Below, piece after piece: positions 32,695 through 42,070 of a stretch of 62,687 bases of DNA. Under the pieces are notes generated by a model. That model searched no databases, had not been told where the DNA came from, and saw only the letters and a program-made list of their open reading frames with translations. Source of the DNA: Lactifluus volemus (taxonomy: Eukaryota; Basidiomycota; Agaricomycetes; Russulales; Russulaceae); the NCBI GenBank assembly GCA_022376515.1, contig WTXI01000214.1, positions 1 through 62,687 of the forward strand, given 5' to 3'. Each line of letters begins with the position of its first letter. The first letter of the stretch is position 1. A program made the translations under genes and the position numbers.

Positions 32695-35600
32695 TCACTT
32701 TGTAATGTGTTCTGACAGCAGCTTGATCATCTCCTCATCATCTTCATCTGCAACCTCGAATGTGACAACAGGTATGGGTCGAATCGAAGGATTTTCGAGA
32801 ACGCGGGACGAATGGGGATGGAACAGGAGAACAAACTCGTTTTTTTTGAAGGGGCATTTTGCCCGTATTTAATACATTCTCATAATTTGTTTTTTAGACT
32901 ATTTTAAAATGGAGAACAAGAATAATATCTTAGAATCTTAGAAACAGTAAGCAAACGAATAAACGATCGAAAAATAAAACAAGACTGAGATATATGACCG
33001 TGAGGGTCATCGCGCGAAGTCGCGCTTGCTGCCAATCGAAAAAGGAAACTCGAATAAGTCACGATAAACGCGACTACTTTTTTGGCATCGTTCTCGATGC
33101 TTCGAGACTGCGAGAATTAGATAGAACTTGAAGGAACAAAGCCATGATGAGATAAATCAAACAATACAAGAGCATAGAAACAAAATCGGAGTGAAACACG
33201 TCCAGACCGTGTTTCTAGACGCTTGGAGCATCTTCCCTGTCGTTCGTGTCGGCTCACTCGTTTTCGATATCGGCGGTGGTCCCCCTGACGTCGTAATCGA
33301 TATTACAACAGAATGCTGTCCTACCGATGTTATCCACCACCCGTATATCCGCCCCGTTCTCGAGTAACAATCTTGCAATAGCAACTTTTCCCTCCTGTAT
33401 TCCCCAGAGTAGCAGATCCAGATGCTCATCCCTGCGTGAAACCATATGTAACGGGGTATAACCATCTTCCATCCACGCGTTCACATCGGTGCTGGAGACA
33501 AGCAAGAATCGAACCACATCGAGGTGACAACTTTCTGATGCCAGGTGTAATGGGGTGTGGCCGGCGAAAGTCTTAGCATTGATGTCCGCATTGTGCTGCA
33601 CAAGTATCTGAACTGTCTCTAGATTTCCACTCAGAGTTGCAAAATGCAGTGCGACCGCACCCCCTTTGGTTTCTTGGGCATTTGTCTCCGCGCCACATTC
33701 GAGTAGCCACTGCACCATTTCGGGCTCGCCGCCCACTGATTCCATTTGCAGTAGAGTTTTTTCACCCTCGCCTGGAACATCGACATTTGCACCGTGTTGG
33801 TAGAGTAACTTTGCAACATGAAGGTGCTTCCCCGCCAATGCAGCCCCCATGGGTGCCACATAATATCCGCCACGGGCATTAACATCTTGGTGATGCTTAA
33901 CAATGAGGTGCTCCACCAAGCCATAAAGTCCACAGAGTGCGGTGTAATACAGGCAGGATCCGTTTTTTGGTCTCTGCTCTAGAGCGAAAACGGAAAGAAA
34001 GGACTTGTTATTGGGAGAAGTGTCCATGTCATGGTATTGAAGCCACGTCGAAAAATGGAGTTTGTTTGGGTCAAAGAGAAGTTCCACCCCTTCCGATACA
34101 CGTGACGACACATTCTTGTACTGGACATGATTGACCCAGTATCGAGTGGCGTACATAGCCAATGGAAAACGGTCATCGACGTTATCTTCGCTATCGCTGC
34201 CATCATTTTTCTCGGTGTACAAATCCTCGCGCACTGGCAAATGCATCAAAACACCTAAGCAAGATTGTGCGAGGATCGTGTGCGCGGACTCCAGGGAAAT
34301 ATGATAGCGGGAGACATCTGCACTTGAGTCGGCAAGACAAGGCGAGGTCAGGAACTCTTTCACCGAGAAATGCGAGAATTGAACGACTCGCGATTTGCCT
34401 GTATCGACAATGGTGATCAAACTGGAACATGCCGCCTGAAGAGCTTCTTCTTGATCCTCCCACTGCCAGTCTGGGTTCAATTGTGGAGTCCCATCATCAC
34501 CGTCGAAGTTCATCGCGAGAACTTCTGCAAGCTCGTCAACACGAAGTGGTCGGACAGCCACCACGAGGCATTGGAGAAGACGATAAACGTCCCCACGGTT
34601 CGCGCTCTTGACTCCCTTCAGGACACACAGATACGTCTCGTCTAGAGATTCGGGCAATTCACTGAGGACACGCTCAACATTGCGTGCAAGACATTCCCTC
34701 AGTGTTTCCAACTGACATACAACCCATCGAAACCTGAGCGTCTGTGTGAGAACGCAGAATAAACATAATCCGACACTCGTACATTCCGTCGGCCTTTTCA
34801 GAGAGCGCCTTGATAACCAAGTCTTTAATTTCTTGTCTCCACTTCTTCATCACCAGTTCATTGTCCGAATAAATCACCGAGTGAACATATTCGGCAATAT
34901 CTTGCTTCTGGCCATCTTCATCATGTAGAGAGATCTTGAGATGTGCCAATTGTTGAAAGGTATTTTGTATATCGAGCTCCGGGCGACTTGTTACACATAT
35001 ATGCAAGTTCGGAAGGTGCAGCTCCACTAGTTCCTTCAGAAACTCCAAGACCTTTTGACGTGAGCGAGGTGCCCCAATTGACTTGGAAGTATTAGGGCAT
35101 TCGTCAAGGGCGTCGATAATAAGATAGATTGGCACTTGTCCCAGTACCCGAAACATGGCTCTTAGGCAATATGAAAGTGCACTTTCACTGGGCTGTTGTT
35201 CACCCTTATCGTGCGTGGAGTACAAGTCGAAGAGGGCCTTGAAGCAAAGATTGGATTGACGACAGAGCTGAACGAGGAGAGAAGTTTGCAAGGCGTGAAT
35301 ATCTTGCTTCGCAGCATCTTTAAAGTCGAAGAAAAAATACACCATGTGAGACGGCCTGGTGTCGAGGGACTGTTTGAAATCATCGACGATCGCAGAGCTG
35401 GTCGAAAATATGACTTGTTTGAAAGACAGGCAGTCAGATAGCGACGCACCTAAGGATCGTTTTTCCGGATCCGGCTATTGAGTTGGGAGGAAGGATGAGC
35501 AATAGCAACGTCACTGAACAAAGAATAAATATACCTTTTCCATGTACCCAGAATAAGGACCCAGAACCTGATGTTTTCCAATCTTGATATGTATGGCCTC

Positions 35601-36267
35601 GAGTGAACCATGTAGCAGTGCCATTGTGGTAAGCATCGCGTGCCGTGTTATAATTGATGGATGGATCCGGAGGAGAGAGCCACATTTGGAGGTTCGCTTG
35701 TAAATGGTCTCCTGTGTGGAAATTTGAGGCTCTAAACAATGATATTGAATTAGGAGATCACGAACGTTTCAGATCACCGACACGGCTTTCAATCTGTTGC
35801 GTCACTATAAAATACGACAATTAGCCATGAGAGTATATGGAATACACTTGCATGTTGCGCACCATCAACGACCTGTTCCATTTTACCGTCCATGCTGTCC
35901 GCAGCTTCCAGGACTTGTACAGTAGCCGTCAGAGCCTCATCATTTGACAGTTTTTCCAACCGAGTCAGTGCATCTTCAATATCTGTTTTTCCAGTCAGCT
36001 TCTTCAAATATCTCTCTGAGAATGGTCAGTCAAGTGACAGTTCTGCCTAGGGACCGACTCACTACCCCATCCTTGTCTGATCTCCTTTGTCGCAATAGCC
36101 AGGATTCCAAGAATCTCTGCCATTATCTTTGCTATTAAGTTCTTCATCGCTTCGGTCACTCACACATTGATGTAGATCTCGAGACGTTGGAAAAAGGTTT
36201 CGATTCGATCGAAAAGATCAACGAGGGCCCCTTGGCTTGCGCCGACATCCTTGGCCGCCTATGGAGT
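32695..36267 (-). pseudogene. Goodbye-NACHT-ankyrin gene, third copy, truncated and interrupted
   Basis: From exon 3 onward the exons align with block 1: partial Goodbye (from 36,257 down), P-loop micro-exon with GSGKT (about 35,452-35,476), NACHT exon with IIDALDECP (within 34,674-35,345) and the ankyrin exon (33,254-34,711). Exons 1 and 2 are missing: a TIR element begins at 36,268, within intron 2, just past the intact CATAG acceptor. The last exon is split by a solo LTR (32,763-33,310). The original ending (FEVADEDDEEMIKLLSEH then ITK and stop) survives at 32,695-32,762. Read through the LTR, the protein would instead end in an 18-residue foreign tail. Confidence 0.88.
32763..33310. repeat. 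Solo LTR with 5-bp target duplication GAATG
   Basis: The insert starts TGACAACAGG and ends ATATTACAACA (TG...CA). It is flanked on both sides by GAATG (32,758-32,762 and 33,311-33,315). The ankyrin-gene sequence becomes contiguous if the insert and one GAATG are removed, as comparison with blocks 1 and 2 shows. At 548 bp with no internal coding region, it is a solo LTR. Strand is not determined. Confidence 0.9.
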
Positions 36268-38017
36268 TCATCAGCAAAATGTCCGAGCAGCTTATTTCTA
36301 CTTAAACTCACTTAAAAAGTTTTTTTAAGTACTCCTAAGTACTTTAAGTACTTTAAGCACTTTAAGTCATTTTAAGACAAGTCGGCCTCCAGGAAATTGC
36401 TTATTTTCACTTATTTTCACTTATTTTCTTTTTTTTTTTTACTTAAAATCAGGTCAATTTCAACATTTGAGTGAGTTTCAAGCATGTTTAAGTGAGATTT
36501 AAGCACTTTTAAGAACATTTTAAGCAAAATATATTTGAGATTACACTACAACATTAATAACTAGGACAAGGCTCATGGGAAACACAGGAGGCACAGGAAA
36601 CATGGAAGCCGCAGGAGATGCAGGACAATCCACTTGCATTTCTCTACCAAGTAGCAACACAGCCATTCATCTTTCCAGAGGTTGCCACTCACGGTCATCG
36701 TCTGCTGCGTCATACAGCTCGAAGCCTTCAAGTGAAAACCAATACCACAGTTCATACCACGGGCCGCAAATTACCTTGGCCAATGCAAGGAAACCGCTTT
36801 CGTAAAGGAACACGGCAAGGTACTTTGCCTTGAGCGCAGGCACTCGTACCACAGCAGGTGGCGGGGGAGCAAGGCGGCGGGGTGATAGAGACCGTACCCG
36901 ATACCGTTGGATGTACGAGAATGCTCGTGGAAGGTTGATACAGGACCAATTGTCGACAAGAGCGCAGACTAAAAAAGCGCAATATGTCATGCGCAGATCG
37001 GTATTGTCTGCTCCGGGTAGCGTCGCGAATCTATACAAACAGGCGACGGGACGGCGCCCTCTCCAAGATCAACAAACATAACACAAATACAATAATTATG
37101 AATAATGCGCACCCTCTGTCTTTGCCTTGGCACGAGCCGACCTTATGCGCGAGGGAGGCACGGTCCAAGAGCGAATAGTCGTCCCATAGTATGGCAAGCG
37201 CGAGCAGCGCACAGTACATCATGATTAAATGCGGCGCCGCCACTCCGATCTGTTGCTATTTTTCCGCGCGCAGGGACGACAAACCGTTAGACGCGTATGT
37301 ATGCTTGTTTTGTTGTGGGGAAGGGGAAGGGCGTAGGGTTGGAGGAGACGTACCTGTGCCGGATTGTCGTCATCATCATCACCACCGCTCACGAACACTG
37401 GACCAGGACGAAAACTGCCGCCTTGACAAAAAAGAAAAAAGGCGATTCGCGCCATCATCACCACCCGAAAACAATCAGTCCGAGCTAGAACAAACACAAA
37501 CAACAGGCCAAAACAAAAAAAAAACTTACCGAAGTAATGATCCCAAATCCACCCTTTCCATCTCTCACGATCTGACTTTGCTATCTTTTGTTCCGCAAAT
37601 CCAGCCTAACGTGCAGGGACTGAGCGTACGGATGAAGGTAAGGACTGTGGCTGGTGCAGAAAGGCACGCGCCAATGCGAGAAGTTTGCTGTTGCTGAAGG
37701 TGCGAAAAATTTGCACTGTCGACAAGGGCCGCAACATCCGCCATCGCCTTTTTTGCATCCGTGACGACTGCATCCATTCCAGTAGGTGCTGTCGGCCTGC
37801 GGTTGAGGATAAGTGGGGCAAGTAGAAGTGGATATCTGCAGATTTGCTGAACAGGTCTAATAAGATAATGTGAATTGCATTCGCAGATGTGGATCACGCT
37901 CTCAAAGGCAGCGCAGGAAGTGGTGGAGGCGGTGGAGGCAGTGGGGCAGGAGGCGGCGGCGGAGGCGGAGGCAAAAAAAGAAGAAAAAAAGTCAGGAAGT
38001 GTTAGGTTTGGACAGGC

Positions 38018-38395
38018 AGCGTGACAACATACCGGGGAGGTGCAGAATGCGTCAGCGCAGGCAGTGTGATACCGTGGACCGCCCGGCAGTGCCAGTGGGT
38101 CCAGGAGGTGCGCAATGTAGAGGCGAATGCGGCGGAGGCGGCGGAGGAGACAGAGGAGACAGAAGTGGCCCAGGAGGCCCAAGAGGAGGTGGTGCAGGCA
38201 GTGCAGGCGGCGGTGCAGGAGGAGGCAGCAGAGATGGAGGCGGAGGGGAAGGGGAAAAAAAAAAGTCAGGCACGTTGAGGTGGGGCAGGCAGCATGACAA
38301 CGTACCGAAGAGGGCGTAGAAGACGCCGACGCAGGCAGCATGACGCCATGGACTGCCCGGCAGTGCCAGTGGGTCCAGGAGCCGCGCGATGTGGA
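38018..38395. repeat. Two copies of a ~100-bp motif within the TIR element
   Basis: The segment GACAACATACCG...CCGTGGACCGCCCGGCAGTG...CCAGTGGGTCCAGGA at about 38,020-38,115 recurs at about 38,292-38,385. A further copy on the opposite strand lies at about 28,295-28,395. Confidence 0.7.
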
Positions 38396-38710
38396 GGTGG
38401 CAAAAGCGATGGAGGCGGCGCGGAGGAAGAGAGAAAAAAGGCAGGGATGCTGAGACGTGTGGCGGGGCAAGACGGCGAGCAGTGGTGGCGACAACAGAGG
38501 CGAGACAGCGACAGAGGGAGACAGAGGGAGGGATAGGCGCAGACGACGAGAGGCACGAAAATGATGAGGCAAACGAAAATCAACATCAAGCAAACAAGAG
38601 TAAACAACCGATGCAGGTGCACCAGAACGACTTAGCAAAAATTTTGTGACTTTGGCAAAAAACTTCGCGACTTCACAAAAATTTCAGTGTGCTTAGCTAA
38701 TTATGTGATA

Positions 38711-38760
38711 ATTAAGCGACTTTAAGCGACTTTAAGCGAATTTAAGCGACTTTAAGCAAC
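38711..38760 (+). repeat. Five tandem 10-bp TTTAAGCGAC units
   Basis: ATTAAGCGAC is followed by TTTAAGCGAC, TTTAAGCGAA, TTTAAGCGAC and TTTAAGCAAC. They lie in the right subterminal region of the TIR element. Confidence 0.85.
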
Positions 38761-39199
38761 TGTACATGTATAAGTAACAATTAAGCAAACACAATAACTA
38801 GTAACCAGTGAACCAATTGTTTTAAGTGGTTTTAAGTGACAATTAAGCGACACCTGATAATCAAGCAACTGGTAAGTGCAGTAAGTGGTCAACAAGATGT
38901 TTTAAGTGCAATTAAGTACACAGACATGACACTTAAGCAGTTGATTAAAAATCATGTGACCACTTTGCTTAAAAAATAGGCATCGCGTAACTTGCTTAAT
39001 TGTGCTTAAATGACTTAATTGTCTTAGGCTTCGCTTAATGTACTTAAAACTACTTAAAAAGCAATTTTAAGCAATTTTAAGTACATTTTAAGCATATTTT
39101 AAGCACATTTTAAGTAAAACTTTTTAAGTGACTTTAAGTAACTTTAAGCTGCTCGGACATTTTGCTGATGCATTGCAAGTGCCCCCAGTATAAAAGCAA

Positions 39200-40255
39200 A
39201 TGGAATCACCATACTCCAACATCAGTGTGTCAATGGTGACAGACCCAACCAGTGGAATGTTGGTGGATCCCACCATGCTTCCAGCTGCTCTCTCCCCCGC
39301 TCCACAACCTCATCCTAGTGTGCCTAGTGGTAGTGCGTTCATCAGGTCAGCTGCAGTCAGCACTGCCATTACCGCACCAACAGCACTAGCTGGCATCACA
39401 GGATTCAGCTCCTCTGGGCAACCTGGAGGAGGACCTCTGGCTGGGGTACAGCTGGGAGGAAGTGGAGGCGGCAGCGGAGGTGGAGGTAGAGGCGGAGGTG
39501 GAGGCGGAGAAGGCGGAGAAGGCGGAGGAGGTGCTCCTGCAGGAGGACAACCAGCAGGGGGCCAGCCGCCCCACCCATCGGCCCTTTTTGGCACGATCCC
39601 TGAGATTTTCAGTGGAGATCGCGACGACCTCACGCGCTTCTGCCGCGCCTTTACAGTCTACTGGGAGATGAATCGGGACCACCCCTCCATAAGCAGCCCC
39701 TACATGTGGGTCCTCACCTGTGTGGGAAGGATCCGAGGCAAAGCAGTCGACCAGTGGGTCGATGGAATCATCCAACCTTTGATGAATGGGGTAGCAATGT
39801 GGCGGCAGTACCCAAATCACCTTCTGGCCATTGACCCAAATGATGAACAGGTCTGGACGGACTTTGACACAGCATTCAAAGCTCAGTTTCAGAACACTGT
39901 GGCCAGAGAGGAGGCAATGGGGCGCCTGCTCACCCTGCAGATGCAAGGGGAAGACCTCAAAACGTACATCAATGATTTCAATACACTGATCGCTCTTGCC
40001 AAGTGGGGTCCAAATGAGCAAGGGACCCTCCTTCGATTTAAGGATGGCTTGAAGCGAGTCCTCCGTGAAAAGATCATTGATTTTGAGACCACCCTACCCG
40101 ATACTCTGAAGGGATGGCAAGACGCGGCCTTGAGGCGTCAAGGGAGGTGGATCGAAGCCAGAGCCACCTCTGGAGACAAGCCAGGCCAAAACTTCCGCCA
40201 ACGCCTTGCTGCGGCGCTAGGGAGGTACCAGCAGGACAGGCACCCGAAACCCTGA
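39200..40255 (+). CDS. Gypsy element A Gag
   Basis: The frame encodes 351 residues: a Ser/Pro-rich start, a Gly-rich linker (about residues 88-115), then a Retrotrans_gag core (FSGDRDDLTRFCRAFTVYWE, KAVDQWVDGI, then WTDFDTAFKAQF and LKTYINDFNTL). The TGA at 40,253-40,255 separates it from an in-frame continuation with the zinc knuckle (40,268), so Gag was probably longer. No LTR or primer site fits in the 30 bases between the TIR element and the ATG, so the 5' end of A is missing. Confidence 0.88.
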   Translation: MESPYSNISVSMVTDPTSGMLVDPTMLPAALSPAPQPHPSVPSGSAFIRSAAVSTAITAPTALAGITGFSSSGQPGGGPLAGVQLGGSGGGSGGGGRGGGGGGEGGEGGGGAPAGGQPAGGQPPHPSALFGTIPEIFSGDRDDLTRFCRAFTVYWEMNRDHPSISSPYMWVLTCVGRIRGKAVDQWVDGIIQPLMNGVAMWRQYPNHLLAIDPNDEQVWTDFDTAFKAQFQNTVAREEAMGRLLTLQMQGEDLKTYINDFNTLIALAKWGPNEQGTLLRFKDGLKRVLREKIIDFETTLPDTLKGWQDAALRRQGRWIEARATSGDKPGQNFRQRLAAALGRYQQDRHPKP

Positions 40256-40267
40256 CCTTCTGACACC

Positions 40268-40579
40268 ATGGACATTGACGCCATCCAGACAGGGGGGCCT
40301 ACCCCTGAAGAAAAGAAGAAACTAGTGGCGGAAGGCCGCTGCTTCACCTGCCGGCGACAGGGCCATGTGAGCCGCATGTGCCCTGAGAAGAAAAAGAACC
40401 AGAACAAGGGCAGCAAGCCTGCACAGCGCCCCGCCGCAGTGCGGGCTGTCGAAGAAGAAAGAAAAGAAATCACCCGCGACCAGCTTATGGACGGGCTTAT
40501 GAAGTTGTCTGACGATGACAAGGAATGCTTTATCAAGGATATGGTTGACTCCACCAACTCTGCACCCCAGGATTTTTGA
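40268..40579 (+). CDS. Gypsy A Gag C-terminal zinc-knuckle part
   Basis: In the same frame as the Gag ORF, 103 residues begin MDIDAIQTGG and include the CCHC knuckle CFTCRRQGHVSRMC. The layout matches element B, where one Gag carries AMDVDTAHTE followed by CMGCGQFGHFVKNC. The small separate ORF is most simply the rest of Gag after a nonsense change. Confidence 0.82.
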   Translation: MDIDAIQTGGPTPEEKKKLVAEGRCFTCRRQGHVSRMCPEKKKNQNKGSKPAQRPAAVRAVEEERKEITRDQLMDGLMKLSDDDKECFIKDMVDSTNSAPQDF

Positions 40580-40626
40580 AGAGCTCGTGCCGCGTGACCT
40601 GGGTACGAGCCTTAGGACTGAAATGA

Positions 40627-41493
40627 ATGTACATTAGCTATGCCAATGCCAACACTTTGAATTTGCCCATTTCGTTCTCAAATGTCCACAAAATGGTCGC
40701 AGATGTCACCTTAGTCAACAGTGGAGCCACAGAAAACTTCCTCGATCAGCGCACAGTCCGCCGATGGGGACTCAGCACTCACAAACTCCCCCGCCCCCGC
40801 TACGTCTATAATGTGGATGGAACCCAGAACCAAGCTGGGACGCTCACGGAGTATTGTGTTCTTCGCTGCGTCGTAGGAGACAAGGACACTCTCCAGTGGT
40901 TCTATGTCACCAATCTTGGCAAGGATCGTGTACTCTTGGGGCACCCCTGGCTCTCAGAGTTCAATCCTCGCATCGATTGGACCAAAGGGGAAGTGCAGAA
41001 CGGAGGAGTATGGATTGAAACCAAGTGGAGGAAGTTCCAGCGCCCTCGTCAAATACACAAGGACAGGGAGAAGGAACCAGCACACATTGATCACACCAAT
41101 GTGGCCCAGGAATGGGCCATAAAGGCGCACCAAGAGCAGGTAGCCAGTGGGGAAAAGCACGAGGTGCTGCCACCCCAATACCAGGACTATGCAGACGTCT
41201 TTGACGAAGAGAAGTCCCATTGCTTCCCACCTCCACGACCAGAAGATCATGCCATTGTCTTGAAGGAGGATGCCTCAGCTACCATCAACTGTAAAGTCTA
41301 TGCCCTCACAAGGGAAGAAAGAGAGGCGACCCAGAAATTCTTAAAGGAGAACGAGCAGTGGGGATTCATCGAAAAGTCCAACTCTCCTTGGTCGACCCCT
41401 TGGTTCTTTATAAAGAAAAGAGATGGGAGTCTTCGACCCATCCAGGACTATAGGGAAGTGAACAGCTGGACGATCCGAGATGTGTACCCCATC
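40627..41493 (+). pseudogene. Gypsy A Pol, 5' part (protease and start of RT), cut by element B
   Basis: The protease region reads VADVTLVNSGATENFLDQRT; the catalytic Asp of DSGA is Asn here. The RT begins with KSNSPWSTPWFFIKKRDGSL, RPIQDYREVNSWTIRDVYPI. The reading is cut at 41,493 by the LTR of element B and resumes at 50,618 with IPRIEQILEAL. The apparent ORF extends into the LTR to 41,667, but that tail is not Pol. Confidence 0.9.
41489..41493 (+). other. Target-site duplication CCATC, left of element B
   Basis: CCATC directly precedes TGTTACGG of the LTR and is repeated at 50,618-50,622 right after TTGACA. Host Pol frame is restored across the pair. Confidence 0.95.
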
Positions 41494-42070
41494 TGTTACG
41501 GTTTGGCACGTGATCTGTTTATGTATTGGCCCCACGTGATTGTGGGTATCTTTTTCACTTTCTTCCGAGACAATCTACGATACGGATCTTCAGATCTTTC
41601 CATGTACGATGCAGATCTCTGGATCTTTCCGAGGTATCCCGCAGATCTCCGTAGTTTCTCCGTTTGATCTACGATATATTATTTAGGAGGCGTGTCACGC
41701 TGTGACACGCCTGGGACTCTATGACTCAGCATCACACCCTAGGAGTATATAAACCGGTCCGTTGTAGCTTGTCTCCTTAGACTTTGCTTTGTCTGCAATC
41801 AGACTAGTTGAACCCTCTTCCCTTCTTGTCCCTTCAAGTCAGACCTCCTGACCGTTGTTATCCAAGACTTAGTCTCATCTTGTGATTGCCCTTGACCTCT
41901 TCTTTGACGATACAGTAGAGTGCATCCGTCAGCGCGACGCTCTCCTCTATAGTAAAGCCAAGGGAAGAACTTGTGTGATCCTCGTCGTGCTGAGGCTTAG
42001 TGCCACGATCAGCCCTCCTCGATCACTGTCACAGCACCGTCGTGCGCCAAGGCCCCTCTGAGCCTTGACA
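41494..42070 (+). repeat. 5' LTR of gypsy element B
   Basis: The LTR is 577 bp, TGTTACGGTTTGG...GAGCCTTGACA. It contains the 25-bp perfect palindrome at 41,688-41,712 and a TATA box (TATATAAA, 41,746-41,753). The 3' LTR (50,055-50,617) matches with several substitutions and short indels, so the insertion is not very recent. Confidence 0.95.
41688..41712. promoter_or_regulatory. 25-bp palindrome upstream of the LTR TATA box
   Basis: AGGCGTGTCAC and GTGACACGCCT are exact complements around a 3-base centre. It lies about 35 bases upstream of the TATA box. Equivalent palindromes lie at 50,239-50,263 and 55,543-55,567, each fully paired despite sequence differences. It may be a binding site for a dimeric regulator or a transcript hairpin. 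Confidence 0.75.

Larger units (their letters stand above)
36268..39170. mobile_element. TIR-bounded element with TTTAAG-rich subterminal repeats (2.9 kb)
   Basis: The left end reads CATCAGCAAAATGTCCGAGC and the right end is its exact complement (39,151-39,170 region). The first 26 bp are identical, and similarity extends to about 55 bp (ACTTAAA, CACTTAAAAAGTTTT). Inside both ends are many TTTAAG/CTTAAA motifs, including five tandem 10-bp TTTAAGCGAC units at 38,711-38,760. The interior has GC-rich repeats and no transposase that I recognise. The flanks are NACHT intron 2 on the left and the gypsy A leader on the right, with no shared duplication beyond AT. One end has probably recombined. Confidence 0.75.

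Noticed and set aside
36667..37038. A 123-residue minus-strand ORF in the TIR element
   Set aside because: No family signal, and a plus-strand frame overlaps it. Not enough to call a gene.
37565..38638. A 357-residue minus-strand ORF in the TTTAAG-rich element
   Set aside because: It reads through GC-rich internal repeats with overlapping open frames on the other strand. It lacks any transposase or other family motif.
36268..39199. The TTTAAG-rich right end as the 5' LTR of gypsy A
   Set aside because: It has no TG...CA LTR structure and no primer-binding site, and its end is mirrored at 36,268. I keep the possibility only as a refuting test.
41494..41667. The ORF of gypsy A Pol continuing to 41,667
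   Set aside because: The last 58 codons lie within the LTR of element B and are not Pol sequence.
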